DNA of 64,000 bases, from the NCBI RefSeq assembly GCF_020085105.1, contig NC_058045.1, forward strand, positions 2,744,001 through 2,808,000, given 5' to 3'. Source of the DNA: Siniperca chuatsi. Lineage: Eukaryota > Chordata > Actinopteri > Centrarchiformes > Sinipercidae. Numbering within the stretch: the first letter of the stretch is position 1; each line of letters starts with the position of its first letter. Below are positions 33,611 through 43,650 of the stretch, piece by piece. Position numbers and translations under genes: made by a program. The notes beneath the pieces were generated by a model. It was not told the origin of the DNA and ran no database searches. It was given only the letters and a program-made list of their open reading frames with translations.

Positions 33611-34730
33611 AGGGGTGTCTCGTCTTCTCGTCTGCTTCGCCTCTCGACGTCCCGCCGCCTGCCTCCAACCCTGAGGCCTAACCGCCGCCGCCTGCCTCCA
33701 GCCCTGAGGCCCAGCCGCCGCTGCCGCCGCCGCCTGCATCCGCCGCCTGCATCCGCCGCCTGCATCCGCTGCCTGCATCCGCCGCCTGCCTCCAGCCCTG
33801 AGGCCCAGCCGCCGCTGCCTGCCTCCAGCCCTGAGGCCATATGACAGCTAGAGTAAGCTCAGCAATGCAGCGGATCTCCTATCCTGAAATGTGCGCTTGT
33901 AGGAATGGTGACGTTGCTATAGTTGCCAGGGACGCTCAGTGTCTATGACGGTATACATTTGGTTTCAGGTTTTAGGGAGGAGATTAGTTTTCCGAAACTA
34001 TAAAATATAATGGGGTATATTATTTTAAAAAATTGTGAGATTGATCATAATGTATGTTTTCGTTTGTCTATTCATCCTCTGTGGGTGTGTGAGCGCAGTG
34101 CAAGGGGTGTCTCGTCTTCTCATCTGCTTCGCCTCTCGACGTCCCGCCGCCTGCCTCCAACCCAGAGGCCCAGCCGCCACCGCCTGCCTCCAGCCCTGAG
34201 GCCCAGCCGCCGCCTGCCTCCAGCCCTGAGGCCCAGCCGCCGCCGCCGCCTGCCTCCAGCCCAGAGGCCCAGCCGCCGCCGCCTGCCTCCAGCAATGAGG
34301 CCCAGCCACCGCTGCCTACGCCGCCTGCCGCCACCGCCTGCCGCCGCCGCCTGCCTCCAGCCCTGAGGCCCAGCCGCCACTGCCGCCGCCTGCCTCCAGC
34401 CCTGAGGCCCAGCCGCCGCCGCCGCCTGACTCCAGCCCTGAGGCCCAGTTGCCGTCCGTCTCCAGAGGGTCCCAGCCTCCGTCGTCCGTCTCCAGAGGGT
34501 CCCAGCCTCCGTCGTCCGTCTCCAGAGGGCCCCTCCCTTCGCCGTCCGTCTCCAGAGGGCCCCTCCCTTCGCCGTCCGTTTCCAGAGATTAGTTTTCCGA
34601 AACTATAAAATATAATGGGGTAAATTATTTTAAAAAATAGTGTATTATTGATCATAATGTATGTTTTCGTTCGTCTATTCATCCTCTGTGGGTATGTGAG
34701 CGCAGTGCAAGGGGTGTCCTTCTCCTCTGC
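33594..34730. repeat. GC-rich minisatellite and segmental duplication in gypsy element 3
   Basis: Arrays of a ~33-bp unit (cctgaggcccagccgccg followed by cctgcctccag) lie at 33640-33840 and 34140-34440, then a ~36-bp unit (cgtccgtctccagaggg) at 34450-34580. Two further duplications are visible. A head block with gcaaggggtgtctcgtcttc occurs at 33594 and 34098, with a partial copy at 34705. A ~130-bp AT-rich spacer (gattagttttccgaaactat...) occurs at 33982-34110 and 34586-34715. Open frames through it encode Pro/Ala/Ser or Gly/Arg repeats on both strands and are not called as genes. Confidence 0.75.
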
Positions 34731-35558
34731 CTATTCCCACGGGAAGGTGTTAATTTATTCTTATTTTTTACAGCTTCAGTAGGCTATGTATGTTCCTACA
34801 GTAGATACATCGAGACCCGGGCTGGTAATAAAACGCCATTTGGGGGCATTTCACACAGGATGATGGAGTTAACTACATGACAGGTATAGGGGGGCTGTGA
34901 AGGGGAAACTTCCTAAAATACTGTTTAAAGATCCAGCAGACAATAACAACAAAAGACATCAAAAGTAAGACAGGTGTGTGCAGGGTGTTTTTTACCCTAC
35001 ATATGCCTGGCTGTAGGGCACCAACAGCACTTTTCCGTGAGGCCTCTTTGCTGAGATATCGTCTCAGTCTGAAGACAATTTAACTAAGCCCTGCATTCTG
35101 TAGAAAAAATGGCTGTTGTTGCTGGTGAGTACTTACAAAACTAAGATCTAAATGCTGTTTTCAAAAATGTTATAGTATTTTCTTATCTGATATATTTTTT
35201 ATTATTAAAATATACAGGTATTTTCGAAACAGCACTGAGTTGCATGACAGAATCCCCGGGCGGGGAAATTCAAGCAGGGGATCAAGAAAGAGGACATATT
35301 TCTCAGGTAGGGGGTGTGATAGTCTGTTTTACACTCACGCATGATACTGCATGTGTCTCTGACGAATATACGCTATTCATGATTCTTTTAAAATAAAACT
35401 GATATATTGCTTTTTAAAAAACTTGATGTTATCTCTAGAGGAACGCCATTTATTTGATGAAATCCCTCAAAGAAGAGCTGGCATATGCTCATGATTTTTA
35501 GAGACAAAGAAGAAGTATCTGAACAAAATCTGCGCGCGTTTTTATATGATCAAAACAG

Positions 35559-35657
35559 ATACTATTAGTGTCTCAGATAGACCATGGGCAAGGCCTATTG
35601 AATATCAGAACCCAGAAGATGTGGATCCCGTTGTGATACTCGATTCCCAAGATTTGG
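35559..35657 (+). other. Candidate exon upstream of the Polinton polymerase region
   Basis: An open segment between an ag acceptor (tgatcaaaacag|atac) and a donor (gatttgg|gtgagg), in phase 1 at its end. The next segment starts at 35758 after a similar acceptor (tggtcaaaacag|atcc), and the phases join. The polypeptide is acidic and Pro-rich (SDRPWARPIEYQNPEDVDP). It resembles no domain I know. Further short acceptor/donor-bounded pieces lie at about 35110-35310. This may be a spliced Polinton gene or chance. Confidence 0.4.
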
Positions 35658-35757
35658 GTGAGGGTTTTGTATTCAAATATGTATCATGGAAATAAACTGT
35701 TTTAAACAACATATTGTTCGTGATTTAACGTGTGTGTGTTTTATATGGTCAAAACAG

Positions 35758-36210
35758 ATCCTAAATGTGCTCCAGATACTCCGGTGACATCATCTCAGAC
35801 CATATGGATCAGTGATACACCAGTGTCAGGACCTTCTGAACAACCTTTCAGTTTCCTTCCAATGCATTTATTGAGAGCTCCCGACACGTTGGGTTTAAAA
35901 AATGCCAAAAAGGGTTATTTCCCACACATATTCAACATAGCCGAGAATGCTAACTATGTAGGACTGTATCCAGATCCATATTTTTATTGATATGCCAACA
36001 TGTCTGACAAAAACAGTGCGACTTTCATGCAGTGGTACAATACAGTGCGTCATGGGGTGTTTGATTTCCATGCTGAGCTCCAAGTGTATGGGATCAATGA
36101 TGTTGTTGTGTTGCGTAAAGCATGCATTATGTACCGTGAAGCTTTTATCAAATGCACCAAATTGGATCCTTTTGATTACACCACACTTGATTCATGTTGT
36201 ATTGTTTAAA
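35758..36210 (+). pseudogene. Polinton DNA polymerase B, exonuclease-domain remnant
   Basis: The sequence contains FSFLPMHLLRAPDTLG, then AKKGYFPHIFNIAENANYVG near 35907-35966. After a stop/frame change near 35990 it continues as KNSATFMQWYNTV, FDFHAELQVYGINDVVVLRK and AFIKCTKLDPFDYTTL. This is the 3'-5' exonuclease end and the region leading into the palm of Polinton-type family B polymerases, whose job is protein-primed replication of the element. Sequence normally found upstream of FSFLPM is missing, and an unrelated acidic stretch joins there instead. Confidence 0.8.
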
Positions 36211-36479
36211 ACACAATTCCTAACCCCTGACACACTGGTACTGACATGATGGTACTTACATCAATCAAAACAAGTCTTTCTGTAATGTCTCTATACAGTG
36301 GCTTGAAGAACAAACTGGTTCATATCATGTTGACGGAATTTGCAAACGAGACAATGTACTGGTTGTTTTTAACATGGTTGTCCCAAGTGCTATAGTCCCA
36401 GACATAAAAATTCTGTAAATGGTATTGCAATTGGTGTTCTGTACAGACAGTTTAAAGAAAAAAATACAAGGTCTTAGAC

Positions 36480-36960
36480 AGAGACACAAACTCCACGTCC
36501 AGGCGGGAATGTGGGAATGCAAGTGGGAACAAACCAAAAAAAGAAACCAGATTCTGCAGGACTTTTTGTTACGAGATGCCTGAAAGGCTCGACCCACGAA
36601 AGGCACTGTTTGGGGGCCGCACCAACGCTTACAGATTACACTATAAAGTTGCCGAGGGTGAGAAAATGTATTATTATGACTTCACCTCGTTGTATCCAAC
36701 TGTGCAGGCTTGTAAGAGCTACCCAACTGGACATTCTCAAGTAATCTTGAGGCGATTGAAAATTACTTTGGGCTGATAAAATGTACTGTGCTACCTCCCA
36801 GGAGATTGTATCACCCGTTCTTCCATATCAGTGTAACAATAAGCTAATGTTTCTTTTGTGTAGAACATGTGCAGAGGTTCAAAACCAGACCAGTGCCTGT
36901 AACCACACATATTTGTTGGAGCCTTTACGACGGCTCATGCAAGACTTATGCTTTATGATT
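36480..36960 (+). pseudogene. Polinton DNA polymerase B, palm remnant
   Basis: It reads PERLDPRKALFGGRTNAYRL, then EGEKMYYYDFTSLYPTVQAC (36655-36715), the palm motif A with its metal-binding aspartate. A frame change follows, then a Cys-rich stretch (36840-36920) corresponding to the polymerase segment after motif A. Motifs B and C (YGDTDS-type) are not recognisable, so the enzyme cannot be functional. Confidence 0.8.
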
Positions 36961-37174
36961 TGATGGACAAGCTAGGGGCAAGATGTATCTATTCGAGTTT
37001 GTGAAGTGTGACGAGACACCACAAAATATAGTGACGATATCAGACACAATAGTGAGGAATAAAAAAGCATTTATTTGAGCTAAAAAACGAATCAGTTGTT
37101 AAAAGGCTTCAAGTGGTGTAAACCAAGCGTCGTGTCTTCTCTGATCTGACAACCTTACCCTACGGCTATTAAAA

Positions 37175-37291
37175 ATGGGTGGTAGAGAGCATGTTGATTT
37201 TGATTTTAGACTACAGCATCCATTTAGTCTAATTTTATCAGGGCCATCAAATAGTGGAAAGACTTATTTTGTAAAAATGTTGAAAAACTGA
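37175..37291 (+). pseudogene. Polinton P-loop (packaging-type) ATPase, N-terminal remnant
   Basis: ATG at 37175 opens a 38-codon frame containing HPFSLILSGPSNSGKTYFV, a Walker A loop (GPSNSGKT), before a stop at 37289-37291. Decayed sequence follows, with no clear Walker B. Position between polymerase and late genes matches the FtsK/A32-like packaging ATPase of Polintons. Assignment rests on the P-loop and neighbourhood. Confidence 0.65.
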
Positions 37292-37710
37292 TCTAAAAAA
37301 CATTATATACAATATTCATGCTGGCAGCCATTGTATGTCTAATTGTTAAAAATTAGAAATGTGAAAGGTTTGCCTTTGCCTTTGTCTTTATGTGATGATG
37401 CATTGTTACCTGTAAATAAAAACAATTTGCTGATTACTGCTGAAACTTGAGTTGTTTATATTAGGTACAAAACTTGTTTTTTCAAGGTAAAGCCAGCAGG
37501 ACAATTAATCTAAACACAAACTATCTTGCTTTGTTTAAAACCCCCTGAGACAATGGCAAGGCAGATGTTTCCTGGGCAATGTACATTTTTTATGGAGTGT
37601 TGATGATGCTAAAAGTGTTTCTTATGGGTATCTATTGATTCATTATAAAGCCAAGACACCCGATCATCTCCGGCTCAGAACTGATTTGCTTTCTGACCAG
37701 CCTGTTATGT

Positions 37711-37938
37711 ATGTGTCTAAGAAGAAATAAAAGCATGTCAGAATGTATCAGAAGAAACTTGTCTTTATTGAAAATTTTGCATAGAGAATTTCCTTCTCAG
37801 AGAAAGAATATCATTAAATCAGCATCCCCAGACTTTATTTTAACATTATGTGAGATAACATACAATGTTTTAAAAGGAAAGGTACCTTTAAACAAATCAC
37901 AGTATCAACAATTAAAAAAGAAGAAGGTGGTTGATTAA
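37711..37938 (+). CDS. Conserved small basic Polinton protein
   Basis: A 75-codon frame, rich in Lys/Arg, with IRRNLSLLKILHREFPSQRK and FILTLCEITYNVLKGKVPL. I recognise this pattern as a conserved short late protein of fish and invertebrate Mavericks. Its function is unknown to me. It is the least damaged frame of the + arm and may be nearly full length. Confidence 0.6.
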   Translation: MCLRRNKSMSECIRRNLSLLKILHREFPSQRKNIIKSASPDFILTLCEITYNVLKGKVPLNKSQYQQLKKKKVVD

Positions 37939-38059
37939 TCAGTCTGGAGGATTTCTCTTGCCTCTCCTAAGTATTGCTGTGCCCTTTATATCGAGTCTTA
38001 TTGCTTCAAGACAGAATTAATAGACCATGGAGTATGCTCAAAGTGCCTTAACATCAACT

Positions 38060-38745
38060 TGATCTTTTAAGAAGACAACCTGCACATTATTCTATTTGAG
38101 AGACCGCAGAAAATGAATTGGATCGTGCTATTAAAGGCATTTTGGATCAGAAAACTAAAGATATTCATGAAAAGACAAAAAAATATTCCATCGCCTTACA
38201 GAGATTTCTCACAATTGTAATGCAGGGATAACGGGACCAGAATACGCTAACTTTGTCTATCCCAGTCGAGGAGGATGTTCATGGTTCAGAACAAGCTAAC
38301 AAGAAAGAAAAGACTCTGTGATTGAAGAAATTTTAAAAAACATTCCAAAAAACAGCATGAATAAGGTACAAAATATTTTGGACAAAATGTCATCCTCAAA
38401 GAACATTACTTCGTGGACTAAACAAGGAGAATTTGTATTTAGTGGCAATATTATGAAAGGCTTGCATGTGTATGATTTGATAAGAAGTGTGACTGCTACT
38501 CACAATGTGTCTGACAGTCACCGGCCTAGAGGATGAAACGAATACTTACAATCATTGGCTATGCTGAATGTTCCTTTATCACTTGTACCAAATCATCAAG
38601 TCAAGAGAAAAATTGAAGAGTTTAAGAAAATGACATCTGACGCTCTTACTTCTCTTATTAGCAGAAGGAAACGGCTAACAGAAATTGAAACAAGCCCTTT
38701 GTTATCTCCTGAAACACATGTAACTGACTGGATACATTTTTAATT
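38060..38745 (+). pseudogene. Conserved Polinton late protein, frameshifted
   Basis: Successive frames give TKDIHEKTKKYSIALQRFL (about 38150-38210), then LKNIPKNSMNKVQNILDKM, ITSWTKQGEFVFSGNIMKG and LHVYDLIRSVTATHNVSDSH (38318-38530). LAMLNVPLSLVPNHQVKRKI follows (38555-38620). The W-x-x-x-G-E-F/L-x-x-x-G-x-x-I-x-G pattern is a recurrent conserved Maverick protein. Its role is not established, though a virion or assembly function is often assumed. Confidence 0.65.
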
Positions 38746-38868
38746 GTATATCATTGATTGTTTTTAAATAAAAGACAAATAAGCAGACATTTATCATTGT
38801 AAAGTTGTTTATTTAGATCCACAAGGTAATAACAAAACGCAAACCCCAAAAAGCAGGGTTCCAGATCC

Positions 38869-39849
38869 GTGAACGACTATGCCCTGGAATTCCGAACCCT
38901 CGCGGCTGCCAGTGGATGGAACGAGCAGTCCCTAATCACCACCTTCCGTCAGGGATTGGATCCCAGGGTACGGCTGCATCTCGCTGCATACGAGGATACC
39001 ATCAGCCTCGAGCGGTTCATCCAACTATCTAGCCGAGTCACCACCCGTATGCAGGTGTGTTTGGCGGAACACCAGAACCAGCCGTCGTCTATGTCATCCC
39101 TCCGCCAACCTGGACTCCCTCCAGAACCAGACCAAGAACCCATGCAGCTGGAAAACAACAGACTGACCCGGGGCTTGTGTCTGTACTGTGGAGCTGCGGG
39201 GCATGCCATCACTTCCTGTCCCATCTGCCCTCTCCGGTCCATGTTGAGTGCCATCCTTCCATCTATTAAGAATATGAAACTCCTCTCCACCGTGGTAACC
39301 CTCACTACTCCCGCTGTGTCCATCCCAGTACAAGCCCTCATTGACTCTGGGTCAGCCGGTAACTTCATCTCAGGTGCCCTCTGCCACCGGCCCCACTTCA
39401 AGACCACCTCCACACCATCCGTCTACCAGATTCACGCCGTGACAGGCAGACCACTCAGTTGCGCACGTGTCCAGGTATGTGCTGGTCCCGTTAACATCCG
39501 GGTAGGAGTGTTGCATGAGGAACAGCAACATCTCCTGGTTCTGGAGGGTTCTACTGCTGAGGTGATTTTAGGGCGCCCATGGTTGGAACAACATAACCCC
39601 ATCATCTCCTGGACCACAGGTGACGTGCTGAAGTGGGGCAATTCCTGTTTCCCAGACTGTTTCCCTTGCCTACCTCCACCATCTACTCGTCGCTCCAAGA
39701 TCATTTCTGTCTGCACCACATCTGTAGAGAATCCGCGAGAGAAACAGACTGAGCCAACCAACCTACCACTGGACTCAATCTCTTCCAGTGTGTGCTCGGA
39801 TACCAACCCTCTCTCTTCCTGCGGTCGACTACTGGTTCCGAGAGAGTGA
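38869..39849 (+). pseudogene. Gag C-terminal half and protease of gypsy element 4
   Basis: A continuous 326-codon frame. It carries NDYALEFRTLAAASGWNEQS and GLDPRVRLHLAAYEDTISLE (the Gag capsid end), a CCHC knuckle (CLYCGAAGHAITSCPICP, about 39175-39230), and an aspartic protease with ALIDSGSAGNFIS near 39331-39370. In the latter, DSG is the catalytic triplet. VILGRPWLEQHNPIISW (about 39560) is the conserved flap/C-terminal element. The frame ends where pol is deleted. It is open but truncated at both ends. Confidence 0.85.
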
Positions 39850-40408
39850 GATGGTCTGGGACACAGCTCATCATCAGCTGCAATGAGCACTTTGCAGGCG
39901 CAGACTGACAGCCGACCTGAGACGCTCCACTGCTCCAGTCTACCAACCTGGTCAGAAGGTCTGGCCGTCGACCCGAGACATCAGGATCCACCTGCCCTGC
40001 AAAAAGCTCAGTCCCATATTCATTGGTCCCTTCACCATCACCAAGCAAATCAACCTGGTCACGTATCAGCTCCAATTGCCACCACAATACAGAATTCACC
40101 CTACTTTCCATGTGTCACTCCTCAAACCTCACCACCCTTCTGTTTCTGTTTCCACAGAGCCTGGCGCTGCAGCAGAGCCCCCACTGCCTCTCATCCTGGA
40201 GGACGGAGCAGCGTACCAGGTGAATGAAATCTTGGACTCCCAACGCCGTGGTGGTCTACTAGAATACCTGGTGGACCGGGAGGGCTACGGTCCTGAGGAG
40301 CGTTCATGGGTACCCAGACACGACATCCTTGACCCCTCTCTGCTCAACGCCTTCCACGCTGCCCATCCAACTCGTCCTGCTCCCCAGGGAAAAGGACGAC
40401 AACTATGA
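39830..40408 (+). pseudogene. Integrase C-terminus and chromodomain of gypsy element 4
   Basis: It begins with a short YWFRESEMVWDTAH stretch from the end of the integrase core, then [20 protein letters not shown] (about 40010-40070), the GPF/Y module. [19 protein letters not shown] follows. A chromodomain ([20 protein letters not shown], then [16 protein letters not shown], 40218-40330) may have guided insertion to marked chromatin. Frame changes near 39890 and 40070 break it. Confidence 0.85.
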
Positions 40409-40445
40409 CGTCGGGGTCCTTGGCCCTCGGGCTGTGGGGGGGTAC

Positions 40446-40915
40446 TGTCACGGACACACCAGGCTCCACGATCACCCAATGACAGCGCACTCCCTCACCA
40501 GAGTTCTAACCACACACCTGTTCCCTATGACACACACCTGCTCCCCATCAACACCTCATCACCAGCAGTATAAAAGCACCCTACTCACCTCAGCCAGCTG
40601 TCCAGTCTCGTTTGTACTAAGGACTCTCCCCATCGATGAAAGGACGACGTTTGGATTCCTTCCCTTTCCTACGCCAGTGTGCGCTTCCACTCCAGCGTTC
40701 CTTCCTCCAGTTGAGTGCTCACCAGTCTCCAGTGTGTGTGGCTCCAGCTCCCAATCTCCAACCCCATTCTACAAAGGACAGTATCAGTACTCCACTCGCT
40801 AGTCTAGACTGCTCCATCACCCATCACTTACCAACGTACTGTGTTCTCATTGCTGTATTGAATAAAAACCACATCTGTCTCCACCTCGGGATCTCCTGCC
40901 CTTCTGTCCGTAACA
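40446..40915 (+). repeat. 3' LTR of gypsy element 4
   Basis: A 470-bp LTR from tgtcacggacac to ctgtccgtaaca. It contains a TATA box in gtataaaagcacc (about 40568) and an aataaaa polyadenylation signal (40861). The ends are imperfect inverted TGT...ACA. It shares its last bases with the partial LTR at 33212. Confidence 0.8.
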
Positions 40916-40924
40916 CATGCAATC

Positions 40925-41395
40925 GATGGGTATTCTTTTCACAAATTTACAAACCATAAATTAATTTTCATACAAAACATTAGTATATTTCATCATTAGA
41001 TCATCATAAGATAACCCCTTATCCATATGATACAGAAAAAAATACAATGTTGACCACATACAGCAGAACACACATCTTGTAGCTGTTTTTCAGAATGTTG
41101 CATAGACCCGCAATTTCTCTTAAGGAAGCCAGAAAATTATTCTGGAAAATGTGAGTATGTAGGCGGGTTCGCAATACTGTCAAAGAATAATCCCATCCCC
41201 TTCTTATTGATATAATTGATATGAAATAGCGACCCAATGTTGGCCGCTCTAGTAAGAAGGATCCGTATTTATCACAAGCATGACAGGTCTCTTTTTAATA
41301 ATTGATTTAGGAAGTTGATCGCTGGCAAATACCCCTAAAAAGATACTTTGTTTCACCAACTTATCAAGAATCTCTGACAATTCTACTGTATTCAT
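40925..41395 (-). pseudogene. Polinton adenovirus-type cysteine protease remnant
   Basis: The minus-strand ATG at 41395 opens MNTVELSEILDKLVKQSIF, then LGVFASDQLPKSIIKKRPVM and VINTDPSY. A stop interrupts just before GQHWVA (near 41235-41255), which carries the expected catalytic His. Further on, VCGQHC near 41045-41065 carries the expected catalytic Cys. In Polintons this enzyme matures the capsid. At least one stop and several frame changes lie between the two catalytic residues, so it is inactive. Its 3' end adjoins the gypsy insertion. Confidence 0.75.
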
Positions 41396-41422
41396 ATTAC
41401 AATTATTTAAAATTAGAAAAAG

Positions 41423-42684
41423 TCAATGAGAACTTGATGATATCTCAATTATAGAATCAAATGTAGCATAGACAACTGCATTTATTGTTCGCTGAAGAGG
41501 ATTTCTAAACCAAGCCTCTAATCTGACATTCCCATTTTTTATGAGAGACATGTGATCTCCACAGCCTTTGTAAGGGGCCAAGTTAAAGCAAAACAAACTA
41601 TATCCTCGACAAAATTCATCACGGGTAATGGATGAGTGTTGTTTTTAAGATACGTTGTTTTTATGATATTCCCTAATGGCATTACTCCTAGCAAAATTAG
41701 GTTGAAAAGGCTTTGAGGGGTATTGCTGTCCATCAACATATAAACATAAAAACTCTATATCATAATGATTAAATGTAAATGGCTTACACACATAACTACC
41801 TGTGAAGGCTTCATGATCTACGAATCCTACGACAATAAATTTAGGTACAGTATCTGTCCCAAGAATATATTTTCTTGATTACAAACCTGAGTGCCCGTGG
41901 GAATGCTGAAATTTTTGAGGCATACTCTGTGGATAGGGTATTTCGCATTACTGTGCATTAGATCCTTGGCATGAGCTAGTTTAACAGCAGGAGACATTGT
42001 GACCTTCTTTACAAAGAAGCTTGCAGATAGAATATTGACTCGAAAGTTATCTACAGTGTTGCGCATTAAACAAAATGCGTTTTTAGCTCTAATAAATTTG
42101 ATCTTAATATCAACACCATTTATCATTAACTTGTCCTGAAAAACAAATCAGAATGTAAAGGTGCAATTAACTACCACACAGCCTCCTTCCGTATACCCCA
42201 TTCTCTTAACAAGACCTTCGTTATCTCCTCCAGCTGTCACATACGCTGTAGTATCCATGCAGAATAGTCCAGATCCAAACTGCGTCTGCAGAGTATCCTT
42301 CCCATAATTTAAAAGACATTCTATAATACATCGATAAGGATAGATGTTTGACAACTGTGTCATAAGCCGATCCCCCAGCGAAATGTCCACTTGTGAAAAT
42401 ACAACCCGGGTAGTTGATAAATCCCACTTCATCTCCTTGTGCCAGATTTCCCCCGTTAGCTTTGGTGATCTTGACACGTGTATATAGAAAAGTAATGTTC
42501 AGATCCAGATAGTCATCGGTGCTTGCCGGGACAAAAAATTCTATTGGCGCAGAGTTCAAAATGGCTGCTAGAGGGGGGATTTGATGAAGGCAAATTTCTC
42601 GATACTTGTTTGTGTCAAAGGCACCATAAACAGATCTAATTCCAATTTAACACATTCATTCGACATATCATGTACCAAAGCCAT
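41423..42684 (-). pseudogene. Polinton major capsid protein (double jelly roll) remnant
   Basis: The start at 42684 (or the in-frame ATG at 42666) gives ECVKLELDLFMVPLTQTSIE. Later frames give PIEFFVPASTDDYLDLNITF, FSQVDISLGDRLMTQLSNIY (about 42330-42390) and YRCIIECLLNYGKDTLQTQF. VDIKIKFIRAKNAFCLM, NAKYPIHRVCLKNFSIPTG and the C-terminal AVVYATFDSIIEISSSH follow. This is the hexon-like capsid protein pattern of Mavericks/adintoviruses. About 420 codons are spanned, with at least four frame breaks. It is followed 28 bases on by the protease start, a tight spacing typical of the late cluster. Confidence 0.85.
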
Positions 42685-42689
42685 TTCTG

Positions 42690-42971
42690 CTAGAATATAT
42701 CTCTTGTCTGCTTGTTACTATGATGCATAACATTGATGATAACATCAGAAACAATGTTTTTGACTGCTGTCTTTAAATGTGGTGCTGTGATGGTAAATCC
42801 TTTCTTGAGCAGGGGAAATGCAAGTCTAAACAAGCCACGAAAAATACCCCCAAGACCTGCCCCATATTGAGAACCAAGACCGCTGTATCCTGGTAAATCA
42901 CCACCAGCTTGTGCTGTATAGTACGCAATGTATCTGTCCATATTGTGCATATATGGTTGATACATGGTCAC
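42690..42971 (-). CDS. Polinton pVI-like minor virion protein
   Basis: A 93-codon frame with GLGSQYGAGLGGIFRGLFRL, then AFPLLKKGFTITAPHLKTAV and NIVSDVIINVMHH. The Gly-rich lead followed by an amphipathic FRGLFR...PLLKKG helix is the pattern of the small membrane-active/core-like protein next to the Maverick capsid gene, comparable to adenovirus pVI/pX. It appears intact and lies 6 bases upstream of the capsid start. Confidence 0.65.
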   Translation of the reverse strand: MTMYQPYMHNMDRYIAYYTAQAGGDLPGYSGLGSQYGAGLGGIFRGLFRLAFPLLKKGFTITAPHLKTAVKNIVSDVIINVMHHSNKQTRDIF

Positions 42972-43560
42972 TTCTTGTCAAAAAGCGATGTTTTGTGGGT
43001 CGGAAGTGTAGTTTTCTTTTTACTTTTCCGTATGTAAAAGGTATATGTTGATTCTGATCTGACTTGAGAGATATTTCGATGCTGTCGATGTGTAAGGTAG
43101 TGTGGTCTGTTGTACGTCCTTGTGATCATACGATTGTTCGGTCCTTCAATACGTATGATTCTTAAAAGAGGTACATAGCTGTGTCCTACAGTTTGATATT
43201 CTATAATATCGGAATAGATGAAAATGTTGTACATCCCAACATTAATATCGGCAGGATGTGGTGCGATATACACATCAGGTGATATATGATCCTCATCGAT
43301 TACCGTGTCCTCACGGGTTTCAAAGACTTCAAAGACTTATAGTTAGGTATAAATCCCAAGATTTGAGTAAGCTTTCCTTTAAATGTAAATTCCAGGTCTC
43401 TTAATGGTAAAACAGACACTCTGTTTGTGATAGTATTGTAACAAAGTTTGATGTACTCCATATTGTTTATAGATAAGCGAGAGTTTGTGTGGCATGTTAC
43501 AAACATGAACACACATCTTTCCCTGCACCTTAGCTTGTTGAACGAGCGACCAAGCAAACT
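42968..43560 (-). pseudogene. Polinton penton-like (minor capsid) remnant
   Basis: Two minus-strand frames. The first (43557-43300) has NMEYIKLCYNTITNRVSVLP and LEFTFKGKLTQILGF. The second (43273-42968) has YNIFIYSDIIEYQTVGHSYV, PLLRIIRIEG and RPHYLTHRQHRNI. The DII-x-x-QxVG-x-x-x-x-PLLR and RPxYL patterns are those of the conserved protein upstream of pVI and capsid genes in Mavericks, usually interpreted as a single jelly-roll penton. A frame break near 43290 inactivates it. It overlaps the pVI-like frame by four bases. Confidence 0.6.
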
Positions 43561-43650
43561 TTCACTGGGGAAAAGTGCACTGCTAATGTTAGTTTGCAGA
43601 CTAGATGGCTGCTCAGCTGCAGCACAAGGAACAGCTTGAAAACATACCTA

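Larger units (their letters stand above)
38865..40915 (+). mobile_element. Gypsy element 4 (chromodomain gypsy), internally deleted, nested in Polinton
   Basis: It contains the second half of gag with protease, then jumps within a few codons near 39830 to the integrase C-terminus and chromodomain, followed by a purine-rich tract (gtgggggggtac) and a complete 3' LTR. RT, RNase H and the integrase core are absent, and the 5' LTR and gag start are missing. Its right end falls at the Polinton protease C-terminus and its left end lies past the last + late gene. Confidence 0.85.
34750..43650. mobile_element. Polinton/Maverick element, decayed, with nested gypsy
   Basis: About 6.8 kb of virus-like DNA transposon sequence, excluding the inserted gypsy at 38865-40915. 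The + arm carries protein-primed DNA polymerase B, a P-loop ATPase and two conserved late proteins. The - arm carries penton-like, pVI-like, major capsid and adenovirus-type protease remnants. This convergent layout is that of Polintons and adintoviruses. No retrovirus-type integrase and no terminal inverted repeats were found, so the ends are approximate. Every gene has stops or frameshifts. It lies between chst1 and ano1. Confidence 0.85.

Noticed and set aside
34068..34682. Gly/Arg-rich frame on - and Pro/Arg-rich frames on + around 33.3-34.6 kb
   Set aside because: They are translations of a gag-derived GC-rich minisatellite and change meaning with frame. No conserved domain is present outside the gag piece at 33235-33610.
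34750..43650. Retrovirus-type integrase of the Polinton
   Set aside because: I looked for a DDE integrase on both strands and saw only the gypsy C-terminal piece, which belongs to the inserted element.
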